Assembly (NCBI GenBank): GCA_025594325.1 | Contig: JANHCV010000007.1 | Coordinates: 1,953,171-2,017,170 of the forward strand | Length of the DNA stretch: 64,000 bases | From: Blastocladiella emersonii ATCC 22665 | Taxonomy: Eukaryota; Blastocladiomycota; Blastocladiomycetes; Blastocladiales; Blastocladiaceae | Direction: 5' to 3' | Part shown: in pieces, positions 40,833-52,200 of the stretch | How positions within the stretch are numbered: the stretch's first letter is position 1 | How the letters are laid out: the number at the start of each line of letters is the position of its first letter | Notes under the pieces: generated by a model | What the model saw: the letters and a program-made list of their open reading frames with translations, nothing else | Told to the model about the DNA's origin: nothing | Databases searched by the model: none | Translations under genes and position numbers: made by a program

Positions 40833-43694
40833 ATGGCGTACGTCCCGTGCATCGTGATCCTGCTGGCGGTCCTCCGAGCTCGGAAGACGCCCGACGACGA
40901 CCACGCCTTTGAGGACCAGCTGATCGCCTGCCTCGACAAGCTCGGTTCGGAGCTCGCCGACGAGAAGGTGCCGACGGTGATCGCGCTGCTCGACTCGCAC
41001 GCGATCCTCATCATCGCCGACTTCTACGCCGCGGGCCTCCACCTCCCCGTGCTCGCCACGGCCCGCGACGCGGCTGCCGCCGAGCGCGCCATCTCGACGT
41101 GGTACGGTGGCGCGCTCAAGCACATCAAGGACCTGCCCGACCAGAACAGCCTCCGCCAGACGCTGCTCGTGTGGGTCCGCGAGATGGCCGAGGTGCACTT
41201 CAGCATCTCGGCTGACGCTGCGCGCGGCGCGGGTACCAGTGCCGGCGGCGCCGACGCTCCCGGCGCGACGACAAGCTCATCGCCGACCTCGCCGACGCCC
41301 ACATCTACGATCCGCGCCGTCGTCGTCGACATCTGGCACCGGCTCGCCAAGCTGGCCTCGTCCGCGCCCCATCTCTCCGAGACGCAGCGGGAACAGGCCG
41401 CGCTCAAGTGCCTCGCCGACGCCGGGCCCTACCTGAACAACGACGCGGCCATCTGCGCCATGCACGACCGCGCCGTTCTTCGGCACTCGACCTTCTACCG
41501 CGAGCCCTCGGAGACGCTTGCGCTCATCGCCGGCTTCGACCTCTCCACCGCCTTCCCTCAACCCAGCATTGCCCTCGAGCTGGTCCTCGACGGCAAGCCC
41601 GACTGGCGCGATCCCAATTTCCAGCTCGCCCGTCTCTACCTCTTCGTCAAGACGTGGATGGGCGCTGCTGACGTGTTTCGCGACCGTGCCGACGAGGGCG
41701 CCGCCGCCGTCACGCGGGACCGCGCCGCCGCCCACTTAAACGCGGCCTGCGTGCTCGCTCCGACGTGGGAGAAGGCCCACCACTTCACGGCCGAGTTCTA
41801 CTACTCCTGGGCCGCCATCAACGCCGAGGGCAACACCGAGAAGCTCATGCAGACCATCAGCCCGAACGCGCCCGACTTTTTCGACCGCCTCGCGCGCCTC
41901 GAGCGATACTTTGCCTTCTGCGGTCGGTCGCTCCTCCTCGGCTCCCGGTACGCCGACCAGTCGGTCCCGGTCCTGCTCCAGCGGTGGATGGACCTGGCCG
42001 ACCCCGACCCCAACCACAACCCCACGCCCGTGATCGTGCCGTCCCTCGACCCGTCCCTCGATGGCGACGGCGTCACCGAACAGCGGCTCGAGGCCTTCCA
42101 CCGCGTCCATCCGCACGTGCGCGCCGCCGTCACGCGTGCCCCGGCGGACACCTTTGAGCCGTGCATCGAGCTGCTCGTGTCGCGCCTGACCCACGGCCAG
42201 AGCGTGGTCTTCAACCTCATCAAGCCCACGCTCGTACGCTCCTTCAAGGCGTACCCCGAGGGCCAGTCGTTCTGGAAGTTTGTCGCCTCGCTCTTCTCGC
42301 TCGACGACTTCCGGCGCATCCGCGCTGAGGAAGTGCTGCACGCCGTGTGGGCCGCCGACGACTCCGAGGACAAGCAGCTCACGCTGCTGACCAAGACCAT
42401 CATGGCCATCTCCAAGCAGCTCACCACCATCGCCGCCAAGGAGCACTCCAAGGATCGCGCGGGTTCCTTCCTGCTCAGCGTCACCCACCGCCGCTTCACC
42501 AAGGTCATCCCGATCGACGCCGCGGCCATGGCCAACGGGGCTGTGCTGCTGAACCGCTGCAACGTGGTCGTCCCGACGGCCGAGCTGATCACGCCCACCC
42601 TGCCGGGCGGCCCGCACTCGTCGCAGTCGCAGGCCCGCAGCCCGTACGCGACGCCCGACTTCCTGCGTGCGGCCGATGACGAGTACGAGGTCATCTCGAC
42701 CATGTCGAGGCCCCGCAAAATTGCATTTCGCGGCGGCAGCGGCACCACGTACACGTTTCTGATCAAGGGCGTCGACGACCCGCGCAAGGACGCGCTCGTC
42801 ATGCGTGTCGCGCAGGCCATCAACCGCATCCTGTCGCGCAGCGCGGTCGCACGCGGCACTCACCTGCGCATGCACGACTACGCCGTGATCCCGCTCAGCG
42901 ACGTCACCGGCATGTTCGAGTGGATCGCGACGCCGACCGTCGCGCTCCGCGAGGCGATCGTCAGCCAGTACGTGTCTGCGCTCCGCGCCAGTCTTCCCGC
43001 CAACCCTCATCCGTCGGGCAGCGCGGAGCAACTCGCCGAGTTCGAGAGACGGGTCCGCGCGCACGCGCCGGCGCGTTTCGGCGAGTGGTTCGACAAGGAG
43101 TTCTCGTGCCCCGCGGCTGCGCGCCAGGCGTTTCTCCAGTCGACGGCCGTCAGCAGCATGGTCGGCTACCTCCTCGGCATCGGCGACCGCCACCTCGGCA
43201 ACATCCTCGTCAGCAGGCTCACGGGCGAGGCGATGCACATCGACTTCGGCATTATGTTCAAGGAGGGCAAGCGGTTCAGCACGTGGCCCGAGCAGATGCC
43301 GGTTCGCTTGACGCAGAACCTTGTGCAGGCGCTCGGCGGCGTGGAAGAGGGGTCCGTGTTTCGGCGCGTGTTCGAGTCGGTGCTCGAGGTGTGCCACAAG
43401 AACGCCGAGTTGATTCTCGCGGCCGTCGATCCCATCCGCCACGACCCCATCGCCAACTGGCGGCCCAGCGTCGAGGAGGTGGGCGACGACGGCAAAACCA
43501 AGAAGCGCGTGCGCGTCATCTCCAGCAAGTCGACGAGGGTGGCGGTCAAGCGGGGCTGCCGCGAGTACCACAAGATCGAGTTGCGTTTGGCCAAGTGCCA
43601 CGCGCCGGAAGCGCAGGTGGACAAGCTGATTCGGAAGTCGACGGACCCGGAGCGGCTGGCGCGCGGTATCCGCGGACTCGAGGCATGGTATTGA
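40833..43694 (+). CDS. Compact ATR/Mec1-type PI3K-related kinase
   Basis: A nuclear checkpoint kinase family that senses RPA-coated single-stranded DNA. This frame has 953 residues and no intron. The helical FAT region takes about 1-600. The kinase domain follows: RPRKIAF near 626; FLIKG, giving the ATP-binding Lys; RKDALVMRVAQAINR; STAVSSMVGYLLGIGDRHLG near 775-785, giving the catalytic Asp; HIDFG near 803; and RLTQNLV. A FATC end (about 922-953) finishes in LEAWY. The wording around STAV.SMVGY and RKD..VM favours ATR over ATM. Family members usually exceed 2300 residues, with long N-terminal HEAT repeats; none is visible in the 2.4 kb upstream. The gene is either truncated, has far exons I cannot see, or is a genuinely small ATR. 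The start codon is therefore uncertain. Confidence 0.85.
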   Translation: MAYVPCIVILLAVLRARKTPDDDHAFEDQLIACLDKLGSELADEKVPTVIALLDSHAILIIADFYAAGLHLPVLATARDAAAAERAISTWYGGALKHIKDLPDQNSLRQTLLVWVREMAEVHFSISADAARGAGTSAGGADAPGATTSSSPTSPTPTSTIRAVVVDIWHRLAKLASSAPHLSETQREQAALKCLADAGPYLNNDAAICAMHDRAVLRHSTFYREPSETLALIAGFDLSTAFPQPSIALELVLDGKPDWRDPNFQLARLYLFVKTWMGAADVFRDRADEGAAAVTRDRAAAHLNAACVLAPTWEKAHHFTAEFYYSWAAINAEGNTEKLMQTISPNAPDFFDRLARLERYFAFCGRSLLLGSRYADQSVPVLLQRWMDLADPDPNHNPTPVIVPSLDPSLDGDGVTEQRLEAFHRVHPHVRAAVTRAPADTFEPCIELLVSRLTHGQSVVFNLIKPTLVRSFKAYPEGQSFWKFVASLFSLDDFRRIRAEEVLHAVWAADDSEDKQLTLLTKTIMAISKQLTTIAAKEHSKDRAGSFLLSVTHRRFTKVIPIDAAAMANGAVLLNRCNVVVPTAELITPTLPGGPHSSQSQARSPYATPDFLRAADDEYEVISTMSRPRKIAFRGGSGTTYTFLIKGVDDPRKDALVMRVAQAINRILSRSAVARGTHLRMHDYAVIPLSDVTGMFEWIATPTVALREAIVSQYVSALRASLPANPHPSGSAEQLAEFERRVRAHAPARFGEWFDKEFSCPAAARQAFLQSTAVSSMVGYLLGIGDRHLGNILVSRLTGEAMHIDFGIMFKEGKRFSTWPEQMPVRLTQNLVQALGGVEEGSVFRRVFESVLEVCHKNAELILAAVDPIRHDPIANWRPSVEEVGDDGKTKKRVRVISSKSTRVAVKRGCREYHKIELRLAKCHAPEAQVDKLIRKSTDPERLARGIRGLEAWY

Positions 43695-44468
43695 GTCGCG
43701 CGAGGGGATGCGGGGATGCGGGGATGCGGGGATGAAGAGAACGGACAGGGACGGACGGCAATACACCATTGATCTGCCAATCCATCAACTCTCGTTGGGT
43801 CCACTCGGTCCGCGCTCAGAAGCAAGAGGAGCAGCAGGCAGTGCCCGTGAGGCAGTGCCCGTGAGGCAGACGCCATGTGCAACGGCCGGCGAAGCAGCGG
43901 CCGCGAGCGGAGCTGGTAGAGAGAGAGGGTCGAGAGGGCCGAGTCGCAGGCAACGGATGCCGCCGCGCGGTGCTAGATAGATCTCAGCAGCGGGCGGCTC
44001 GTCGCGCACCAAGTCAAGTGCGGACGGACGCCGCACGGCGGGGAAGCTCACGCTCGGATGACGGTCGCAGGGCGCCGCCGACGCCGGCGCGCGCCGGCCG
44101 GGCTCGGCAGACGACGGGTGTGTTCTGAGATGGCGACTCCATCATCGATTATCGCATGCTCAAGTGTTCCATGGTTGCTCTACTCCATATTAATGCGTGT
44201 TGAGGCGAAGGGCGAAGAGAGAGAGAGCGAGAAGGCCTCCGAGGCGACCGGCGGGCCGTTGAGCCGCAGCGAGCGCCCAGGCGAGCGCCTCGCCCCGGTC
44301 GTTCACCAAGCATTGACCCCGACTCCTCGTCGACGCAGCACGGAGGACCCAACTCCATGCAACGAGGCCTCCTGTGCCGCGCCTGCCGTTCCGCGCGTGC
44401 CGTTTCGTCCGTGGTCCTCAACTCGCACAGCCCGTCGTGAGCGCGCTCCAGCGGCGGCACCACTCTCG
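43695..44468. other. Intergenic region after the ATR-like gene
   Basis: This begins with four units of a GGGGATGC-like octamer (about 43704-43735) immediately after the stop codon. The rest shows no gene or RNA. Confidence 0.5.
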
Positions 44469-44552
44469 AGCCCACTCGCGAGCCCACTCGCGAGCCCACT
44501 CGCGAGCCCACTCGCGAGCCCACTCGCGAGCCCACTCGCGAGCCCACTCGCT
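44469..44552. repeat. 12-bp minisatellite (GCGAGCCCACTC)
   Basis: About seven nearly perfect 12-bp units. Because 12 is divisible by three, the array stays open in several frames and produces artificial repetitive peptides. I see no gene that uses it. Confidence 0.95.
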
Positions 44553-44798
44553 TACCCTGACCTTGGCCGCTTGAGCGAGTGAGAGGCCTCAATTTGTCCG
44601 CGGTGAGTGAATCGCACACGCACGGGACCCTCGCGGTCGCTCGACTGGTTTTGCGATCAGCGGCACGCCACGCCGATCGCGCCCTCGGCCTCCTCCCTCC
44701 GCGCGCTCGCCGGCTGCCCCCTCCGCTCCCGCCTCCTCCCGCTTGCCCTGCGACTATACGCACGAAAACAACCGGACTCGGTTGCCTCGCTGTTGCAA

Positions 44799-45024
44799 TG
44801 GATCAAGACAAGTTCAATTCCCTTCGGGCCCGCCTCGAAACGCAGGTGAAGAAGAAGACGGCCATCGCGCACGCCGTGGCGAGCGCAGCCAGCGCGCCGT
44901 TGGAGGAGAACACCTTGGTGCGGCCGCCGCAAGATGCGACTCGTGCACGCGCTACGGCGCCGCAGCCCGCTCACGGCAGTGCTGGCGACGGCCAGGGCGC
45001 ACAGCAGCAGCCGACGCCCCAGTG
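44799..45024 (+). CDS. Possible small ORF or first exon
   Basis: A 74-residue frame starts MDQDKFNSLRARLETQ, an unusually ordinary N-terminus for this GC-rich noise, and ends in Gln/Pro. It could be a small gene or a 5' exon of the BRCT gene starting 500 nt downstream, but I found no splice pair that joins them convincingly. The start resembles those of small RNA-binding or NAC-like proteins only superficially. Confidence 0.25.
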
Positions 45025-45524
45025 AGCTGGCCTGCCTGCATCGGGCAGCATCGCGAAGGGTGAGTGGTACGCGACTGCTGCAACCAGCTGCAACTCGAAC
45101 GAAGCCACCCTACTGACCGCACAGGCTTGATCGCGCCCGTCATCATCATCATCATCATCATCATCCCTCAGCTCGCAAGCGCCGTTGCTCATCCCGCACC
45201 CGGCCGATCCCCTCGCGCGCGCTGGCTGTCGTGGCCGCACGGCATGTGTTGCTCGATGAAATGCACCATCTTGTTTCCTCGAACCGTGGCCGCTCGCTCG
45301 CTCGCTCGTTGGCTGAAGGGTCCGTCCGCTCGCACGTGAGCGCCGAGAGCGCAAGGATCGGCGCCAGGCCAACGTGACGCGTTGCGCCACCACGTGGGGA
45401 GCGCGTCCAACCCGAAACTCTTTGCGGCGAAGTCGGCGAAGACCGCTCTCCCCCCTCAGTCAATGTGTGGAAGTGGAATAGCTGGGGAGCCCACTCGATG
45501 CATCTTGCACCTCGCGCTGCGAAC
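45025..45524. other. Gap with a (CAT)n microsatellite
   Basis: About 500 bases before the BRCT gene. They contain an eight- to nine-unit (CAT)n run at about 45140-45165. No gene is recognised; this is the likely promoter or leader of the BRCT gene. Confidence 0.5.
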
Positions 45525-46820
45525 ATGAAGCCTAATGCAAAACCGACGACGGCTCAGGCCGCGACCGCCGCCGCGGCGCCCGGCCGCGCCCGCCCCTACT
45601 CCGACGCATTCGCCTCTCTGGTTCCGGACGCGGACCAGGAACAATACCATGGTCACGGCGACGCCGTCGATCCCACGGCATCCAAGCGGCGCAGGCGTAA
45701 GCGCCGTGCCGGCGCTCGCAGCCCAGAGCCCGCGCCCGCCGCGCCTGCCGCTGCGGCGCACGTACTCGCAGCACCAGCTGTCGCACCTGGTCCCGCGCCA
45801 GAGCCTGATGCCATGGACTTGGACCCGCAGCCTGCCGTCTGCGATGCGCCGCCCAGGTCGGTCGCGACGCGGTTCCGAGTCGCGCTTGTGGGCTTCCCGC
45901 CGGAATCCGCCGCGCGCTACGCACGAGATACGTATTCTTCTGGATCGTCGTCTCCTGCTCCCTCGGCGTGGGCCGAAATCGACGCTTCGCGCGCCTTCTA
46001 TTTTTTTTTCCGCCCTCTTGCCTTTCCAGCAGCACCTGAAGCTAACGTGCCCTCCGCCGCGCCTTGCCCCACAGATGGAGCACATTGGCGGCGTTCTCGT
46101 GCATTTGGATGACGAATGGAATCACGCTTACATTACCCACGTCATTGCCGCACTGCCGATTCCATCCGCCGCGTGCCTCTGCGCCGTGGCCGCCCAAGTT
46201 TGGCTCCTGACGCCCCAGTACCTCGACACATCGACCGCCGCGGGCTACTTTGTCGGCGAGTCGCCTTTTGCCTGGTCCGCACTTTCTCGTAAGGAGCTCG
46301 CCGCCGTCGCCACCGAACACGCCTTCAAAGCTGCCCTGTCGCACGCGCCAGTCTCGGCCACATTCAAGATTCAGAACCTGTCCATGGACACGGCTGCAGG
46401 TGCGTCAGCGCATTTCCTGGGTGGCCGTTTTCGACTCTTGGATGAGCTGACATGGCTCGAGCTGTTACTGTAGCCATGTCCGACATTGTGGGTCGGATCA
46501 CCGCCGCTTCCAAACACTGGGGCGTGTCCATCAACGGCGCTGGTGCGGGTCCAAGCGCTCGCAAGGGACCCTACGAGGGCCTGCGGCTTGTGGTGCTCAC
46601 CGACTCGGCCACTGCAGACGTCGAATACCGCCGCCAGCTCACCGCCGGGGGTGCAACCGTTGCCAACGAGTGGGCGCAGGGCGCCATCGACATGATCCTG
46701 CGGCACAACCGCGCGCTCCCCGACGAGCTCGGCGGGATCAGATCGGCGCGGAACCGCACTTGCGTTGCGTCGGCCTTCGCAACTTCCGCCCTTTTCGCCA
46801 GCAGCGGGTGGCCTGCGTAA
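45525..46820 (+). CDS. BRCT-domain protein
   Basis: BRCT domains bind phosphoproteins in DNA-damage signalling. From the ATG at 45525 there is an Ala/Pro-rich N-terminus with a basic SKRRRRKRR patch (a likely nuclear signal), then RVALVGFPPE, the first BRCT strand. Coding resumes at about 46075 with MEHIGGVLVHLDDEWNHAYI, THVI and CAVAAQVWLLTPQYLDTS, then FVGESPFAW; the GG turn, TH pair and the WLL/YL helix are classic. A clear 74-nt intron (46400-46473, GTGCGT..TGTAG) leads to a second, weaker unit (YEGLRLVVLTDS, LTAGGATVA). The join between 45932 and 46074 does not keep frame with the obvious splice sites, so an indel or unusual intron is present. The 3' end after about 46735 may be another intron. 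Confidence 0.7.
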
Positions 46821-47269
46821 ACTCTGGTGTCGTCGAGCGGTTCCCCCGTTGCCTTGTGTCCCCGCGAGCGGATAGGAATGGATCAATCATATTGCACATC
46901 ATCTCATCCCGCGGCCCTCCTTCAGTTCAGTTTGCGCATCCTGTACGAGATGATCGATTTTCGTGGCGGAGGGAGCGGATGCAGTCGGTTCGCGTTGCGC
47001 CACGAGCGGGTCGGCGGTTTCCTTGAGCCGCTGAGGGCTGATCCTTTGTCGAGGGGCAAGGACAGCTCCCATCGCCGTCGCAAGCGATGGCCGTGCCTGC
47101 CCAGATCTCAACCCCGACAAACTGGACAGTGCTGATCGTTGGTCGTGTGGGCTGTCGCGCGAGTCACCACGCCCTGCTCCTAGACCTCCTCTGTATTATC
47201 GAGGACCAATGCAGCCTACGAACCGACCGCGGAGGCGATCGCAAGTGCAAGCGACGGCGCAGGAACGTT
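46821..47269. other. Intergenic region before the repeat zone
   Basis: About 450 bases with no recognisable gene, RNA or repeat. It may include the true last exon of the BRCT gene. Confidence 0.4.
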
Positions 47270-48868
47270 AGAGCGGCCGAGCGTTGAGTTTTGGCGATGA
47301 CGCCGTAGGCCGCGCGGCGCGCGCCGAGCGAGAACTCAAGGTCGCGGACCCAGCTGCAGCGGGCGCGCCGCGCGAAGGAGTAACGGGGACACATAAAGTA
47401 CAAGCCAAGTTTGGTGCAGCGAGAGACGACGACGGGCCTGCTGGTAGTCCGCGACGCCGGCGGCGGGTGGCGTGGCGCGCAGGGCGGCCGGAGGTCTGAG
47501 CGTCCTTGGACTTTGAGAGGGAAGAAGGCGTTGTGTGAGCGGAAGCAGTTCGGCACCGAGGACTCGACTCGACTCGACTCGACTCGAGTCCAATCGACTC
47601 GAAGTACGCCGAGTTGGGAGGGGCAGGAAGGGCGAGGTGCATCGGAGCAGGCTCCGCAGCGCCGATAAGCGCGACGCGTGCAACAGCAACAGCAAGAGCA
47701 ACCGCTCGGAGACTGGCATACGGGGCGAGGAGACGACCAGCTGCACTGCTGTTCGAAGACCGGCGGGCGGTTGCTGCAGCGCGCCCAAGCGCGTTAGAGC
47801 GGTGCGGAGAGCGACCCGCGGAACACGCTGCGGGAGAGCTTCATGTGATTCCATCAAATTACAGAGCTGTGGCATGCCGAGTCGACACTCAACATGGTCG
47901 TGTGGACATGGACATTGACCAGGGTCGGTCGGTCGGTCGGTCGGTCGGTGGCCATGGCCGCCGCGCTGCGTGCGCGTCCTTGTCAGCTGACGGCGGCTGA
48001 CGCGTCGCGACGTCGTCCCTCACGACGGATCGGGCCCTCCAAGCGGGCCGAGCCTTCCTCCTCCTCTCTCTTCACCGACTGCCGTCTCACGCACCATGAG
48101 AGCCGATGCAACGTGATAACTTGATGCAACGTCACGCCGGACGGGCCCTGACGCGGACCGGCGCCGTCGCGAGGTGCCCAGCCGCATCTGCTCTACCGCT
48201 ACTAGTGTACGGCTGAGCTGTGCTGAGCTGAGCTGAGCTGAGCTGAGCTGAGCATCAGTCGGACTGCTTCGTCAGCTCTGCGGCTCGCCCTTCCCCGTCG
48301 TCCTTGTCGTCGGAATGCCGCCTTCCCGCTTGCCGTGCTGCCCTACATTAGTCGCATGCGAAAGTTTGCTTCGGCGGCCGGCTCCGCAAGCTAGCGCCAC
48401 CCGCTCGCCTCGTTCCAGCCCTCCTGTCGCCCCACGCCGCCGATCCGCACTGCCGATTCTCGCCCGCGACCACCGCCTCCGCTTCGTCGCCATCGACAAC
48501 TCCATGGCGGGACGGGTGAGTAGTCGTCACCGCACGCACGCATGAGCGAGGTCAGCGTTCAGTGTGCGCGCGAGGTGCGCCGTCGCGCGTCGACCGCCCG
48601 CGGCTCGGTGCGCTTCGGGATCCGCTGCTGCTCGTCGGCCGCGCTGGCGCTGGCGCCGCTGCCTTTCGCGCCTGCTGCTTTATGACCTCGCGCTTTTGCA
48701 GCCTCGTATCTTGCTGCTCCGCGGCACGGGGTGCTCGCGTCCACCACCGCGTCAAGTCAGGACCACGTTGACCGTTAGACTTGCGTGCTCGTGTGCGCGC
48801 GTGCGCCACGATGGCGCGGCGGGGACGCTGGCCGCCCCCCGCCCGGTCCAGCCAGCCCGCCGCCCGCC
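47270..48868. repeat. Old, diverged copy of the large repeat's downstream half
   Basis: This corresponds to about 2010-4504 of the left copy but is only about 1.6 kb long, so it has large deletions. Shared landmarks include the GACACATAAAGTACAAGCC motif (47389), the CGGGCCTGCTGGTAGTCCGCGAC stretch, the CTGACGCGGA..GCGCCG segment, the GTCGCATGC..AAGTTTGCTT segment, and the final GCCGACTTAGACACATG join. Local expansions occurred here: (GACTC)n near 47562-47590, (GGTC)n near 47924-47948 and (AGCTG)n near 48210-48253. Confidence 0.85.
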
Positions 48869-49240
48869 GACTTAGACACATGAATTCAACTCCCAAAAAC
48901 AATAATTCTTGTTTATCACTGAATCGTGATCAGGGACCCTCGGGAACCCCAGAAATGCAAAAATCCCCGAGTCAAAGCATGGGGGTGTTGAGATCGTGTT
49001 CGGGCGCGCCGAGGCGAAAAAGTTTTTCACTCGCGGCCGTCGCGACGAGCTCGCGGCGCGGGTGGGCAATTCAAGCACGTAACGCTCAATCTGGCAGCTC
49101 CCGACCTGTCTCGGATCTGGCTCAAACTTTGCACGTAATCTTCTGATATATCATGAAATATTTTAGACTAGTGGGCATAATTTTACGGCGTCGTTTGACG
49201 GCCCTGCACGCATCGGGGGTGGTTAGTTCACGTACGTATT
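48869..49240. repeat. AT-richer LTR-like block, right copy
   Basis: This is almost identical to 4505-4880. It separates the diverged repeat copy on its left from the fresh copy on its right, giving a body-block-body order. The block differs from its left counterpart by only a few bases, whereas the body to its left has changed greatly. The minus strand ends a short open frame with the peptide SLKYFMIYQKITCKV, also present in the left copy; I do not recognise it. Confidence 0.65.
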
Positions 49241-52200
49241 CGAGCTCCACCTCGCTCGCCCACTGGGTTGGCCACCGGGCCGGGCGGCAGGCACTCTGCT
49301 CCCACTGCTCGGGCCCGCGACCGCGTCCACTGGCTTCGCTCGCCATCCTTTGCCCACGATCACACTCGCCGCTAATCAGCAACATGACCGCCGCCGGGTC
49401 GACCAAGGCAAAGCGCGGCAACATGGCCGCCGGGTTGACGATCAAGGCGAAGAAGCAGCAAGCAACATGGCCGACCGCCGGGTCCTGGACCTGCGTGTGG
49501 TCGACGCGGCGGCGACGCGCGAGACACGGGCGCTGTCGTGGCGGCGGTGGCCGTTCCAAGGCGCGCGCGCCTCGTACGCGGGAGGAACGAGCGGCGGGTC
49601 GCCCGACGTTCATGAGCTCGCCGTCCGCGAGCTAAGCTAGCTCGTTGCGTCCGTGTGATGTTCCCGTCCGGCGCGCGCCCAACCTGTCGTCGCCCGCGAT
49701 CGCGATCGTGCCCCGCGACGGCGCGCGCGCAAGTTCGGGAGTTCGGCATGCCGACCGCCGCCGAGCTAGCTGGTTGACGAGAACGAAGATCCCCCACCCG
49801 ACTCGCGTCCTGCGGTCGGCCGACCTCACGCGCATCGCCACGCATCGCCAAGAAGCGGGGCGGTCCGCGGCGAAGGAGCCGTCGGTCGGCGCTGTTTGGC
49901 GTCGACCTGCTGTCGCGCGAGGACATGAGCTCCGAGGAGGACGGCGATGTGGCCGGCACGAAGTATCACGGCTTGGGCGCCACCAAGTACGCGAGATGCG
50001 CGCCGAGCCGCGCCGAGCCGCGCCGAGCCGCGCCGCGCGGAAAAGGGTTGCCGATGCTGGCACGCGTCCAAGAGGGACCTGGCCCGACGCGACGACGGCA
50101 GCATAAAGTAGAAGCGGGGCCGGCTGCCAGGATGAGCCGCGGCACGCAGCGGCGCTCGAGGACGGCGACGCTCTCGCCGGGTAGCGGGGAGCATGTTTGG
50201 ACGCATCAAAGTTGAGTGAGCATGGACGGCGACGGGTTGAACGCAAGATCAAGCAACCACGGCGCCCGCCGCCAGGCTCGCGAGCGACCGAGCCAAAGCG
50301 TGCTGCTGCTGGCACTGCTCCGGGTGGCAACGATCCAAGGGGCGGCGGCGGCGGCTTACGACGGGTGTGCAGCTGGCGTGTGCCGGCACACGCGGGGCAG
50401 CGGCAGCGGGCAGAGTGTCGCGTGCGCGCGGGACGGCCATGCCACCGACCGCAGCCGGCAGCCGCTCCAGCACAACGGCCGCAGCGAGGGAGCGAGCGAG
50501 CGCGGACATCACCACCACCGCTCACGCTGCAGTCTGACACCGTAGGAGGGAAAGTGCAGGGCAGGGTGCGGTCGGCGAGGGGGCGATGCTTGCGCGCGAG
50601 GGCAAGTCGCTCGGGGTTTGGCGCGCCCCGCCAGCGACAACAAGCGACGAGGTCATGCATGGGTCATGGGCGCGTGGTGCCGCCGCGGCATGTGCGACGT
50701 GTTGATGTGGTAGACATGGATGCGTTTCATGGAGTGGGGAGGTTATATAGCGGTTCATGATCAGGCGAGAGAGCGAGGACCGCGCGCGGCGACGAGGCGC
50801 CCTTTATACTCCTCCGCCCGCGCCCCTGCTGCCTGCCACGCGGCGGCCACCGCCACCGCCACCGACAAGGACTCTGGCGCTCTGACGCAAGCAGCGAGCG
50901 GCGAGCAGCGAGCAGCGAGCAGGATACGGCGGGGTCCGAAGCCGAACCACCGCCGCGGCGGCCTCGGCTGCGGGCGACTGCAGCTCGCCGTGGGAGGTCG
51001 TCGGTTGGCGGCGCGGTCGCTTGGCCCGTGGTACACAGGTCACACCCGACTTGACAACGACGACGAACAGGCTGCGCACGCATCTTGGACCACCGGGTCG
51101 ACCGCATGGGTGAGGTCGATCGCGCCCGCGACGCCGGCATGGCTCGCGAGCCGGGACGACCGACCGCGGCTTCGCGAGCACACGCACCCGCGCGCGCTCG
51201 CGAGCGGCGAATACAACGACGCGGGAACGTTTGAGCGGCCAAGCGTCAGGTTCGGGCGAAGGCATCGTAAGGCATCGTAAGGCTGCGGGCGCGGCACAGC
51301 AGCACGCACGCCCGGCGCGGCCGTTTCGATGGCGTTTCGCCGCCCCGTACGCTTACCAGCCAGCGTGACGGCCGAGACGTTCGTTGCTCAGCTGGCCGGC
51401 CGGCTGCGTCCACGGACATGCCGACGTTGATCCCACAGCTGCGCCGCGCTCGCTCGCTCGCTCGCCCAGGGCGGCGACGTTCGGGGGCGGCCCACACCGA
51501 GCCGAGCGAGAATCTCGGAGGTCGTCGGTGCGCCCAGCCGCTGCTGCAGCGGGCGCGCCGCGCGAGGAAGAAACGAGGGCCAGAAGCCGCGGACACATAA
51601 AGTACAAGCCGAGAGGTAGCTGTAGCGAGAGACGACGGACGGGCCTGCTGGTAGTCCGCGACGGGGGCGGCGACAGCGGATGGCGCGCGCGCCGCTCGAG
51701 CTCCGACCGTCGTTCCGACTTTGGGGGAAGAAGAGGGCGTGTGCGAGAGGGAGCAGCAGCTCGGCACCAGCTCGGCAGCGACGACTCGACTCGACTCGAG
51801 GTGCGCCGAGTTGGGGAGGGCAGGGCGAGCTGATTCGAAGCAGGGTCCGCAGCGTCGAGGACGGGCGGTGGTCAAGGGCGATGGCGCGCAAACGACACTC
51901 GAAGCGGTGCACGGCCGTGAGCGGAAACGTCGGTCGGCGCGACTGGCGGGGGCAGCAGGTCAGGTCGGGACGCGGTGGGGCAGAGCAGGGCGACGCGCGC
52001 GTTGATGTACACACGGAGGGAGGAGTGGCGGCGATTGGGGGCGACGGCGCGGACGTGCGCGTGCGAAGGCCGTCGAGCTCGCGGGCGAGGGCAAACGCGC
52101 TGGCTGGTTGGCACGTAGAGCGTGGAGTGGTGGTGGTGGCGGCGGCGGGCAAGCGCGGCGCGGCGCGGCGCGGCGCATGCGACAGCACCCGCTCGGCCAC

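Noticed and set aside
44469-44552. CRISPR-like array
   Set aside because: The 12-bp units are contiguous with no spacers; this is a minisatellite.
44799-45024. Small frame starting MDQDKF as a NAC-beta/BTF3 gene
   Set aside because: It lacks the Gly-Gly-Lys-Gly-Thr and basic motif that follows in that family.
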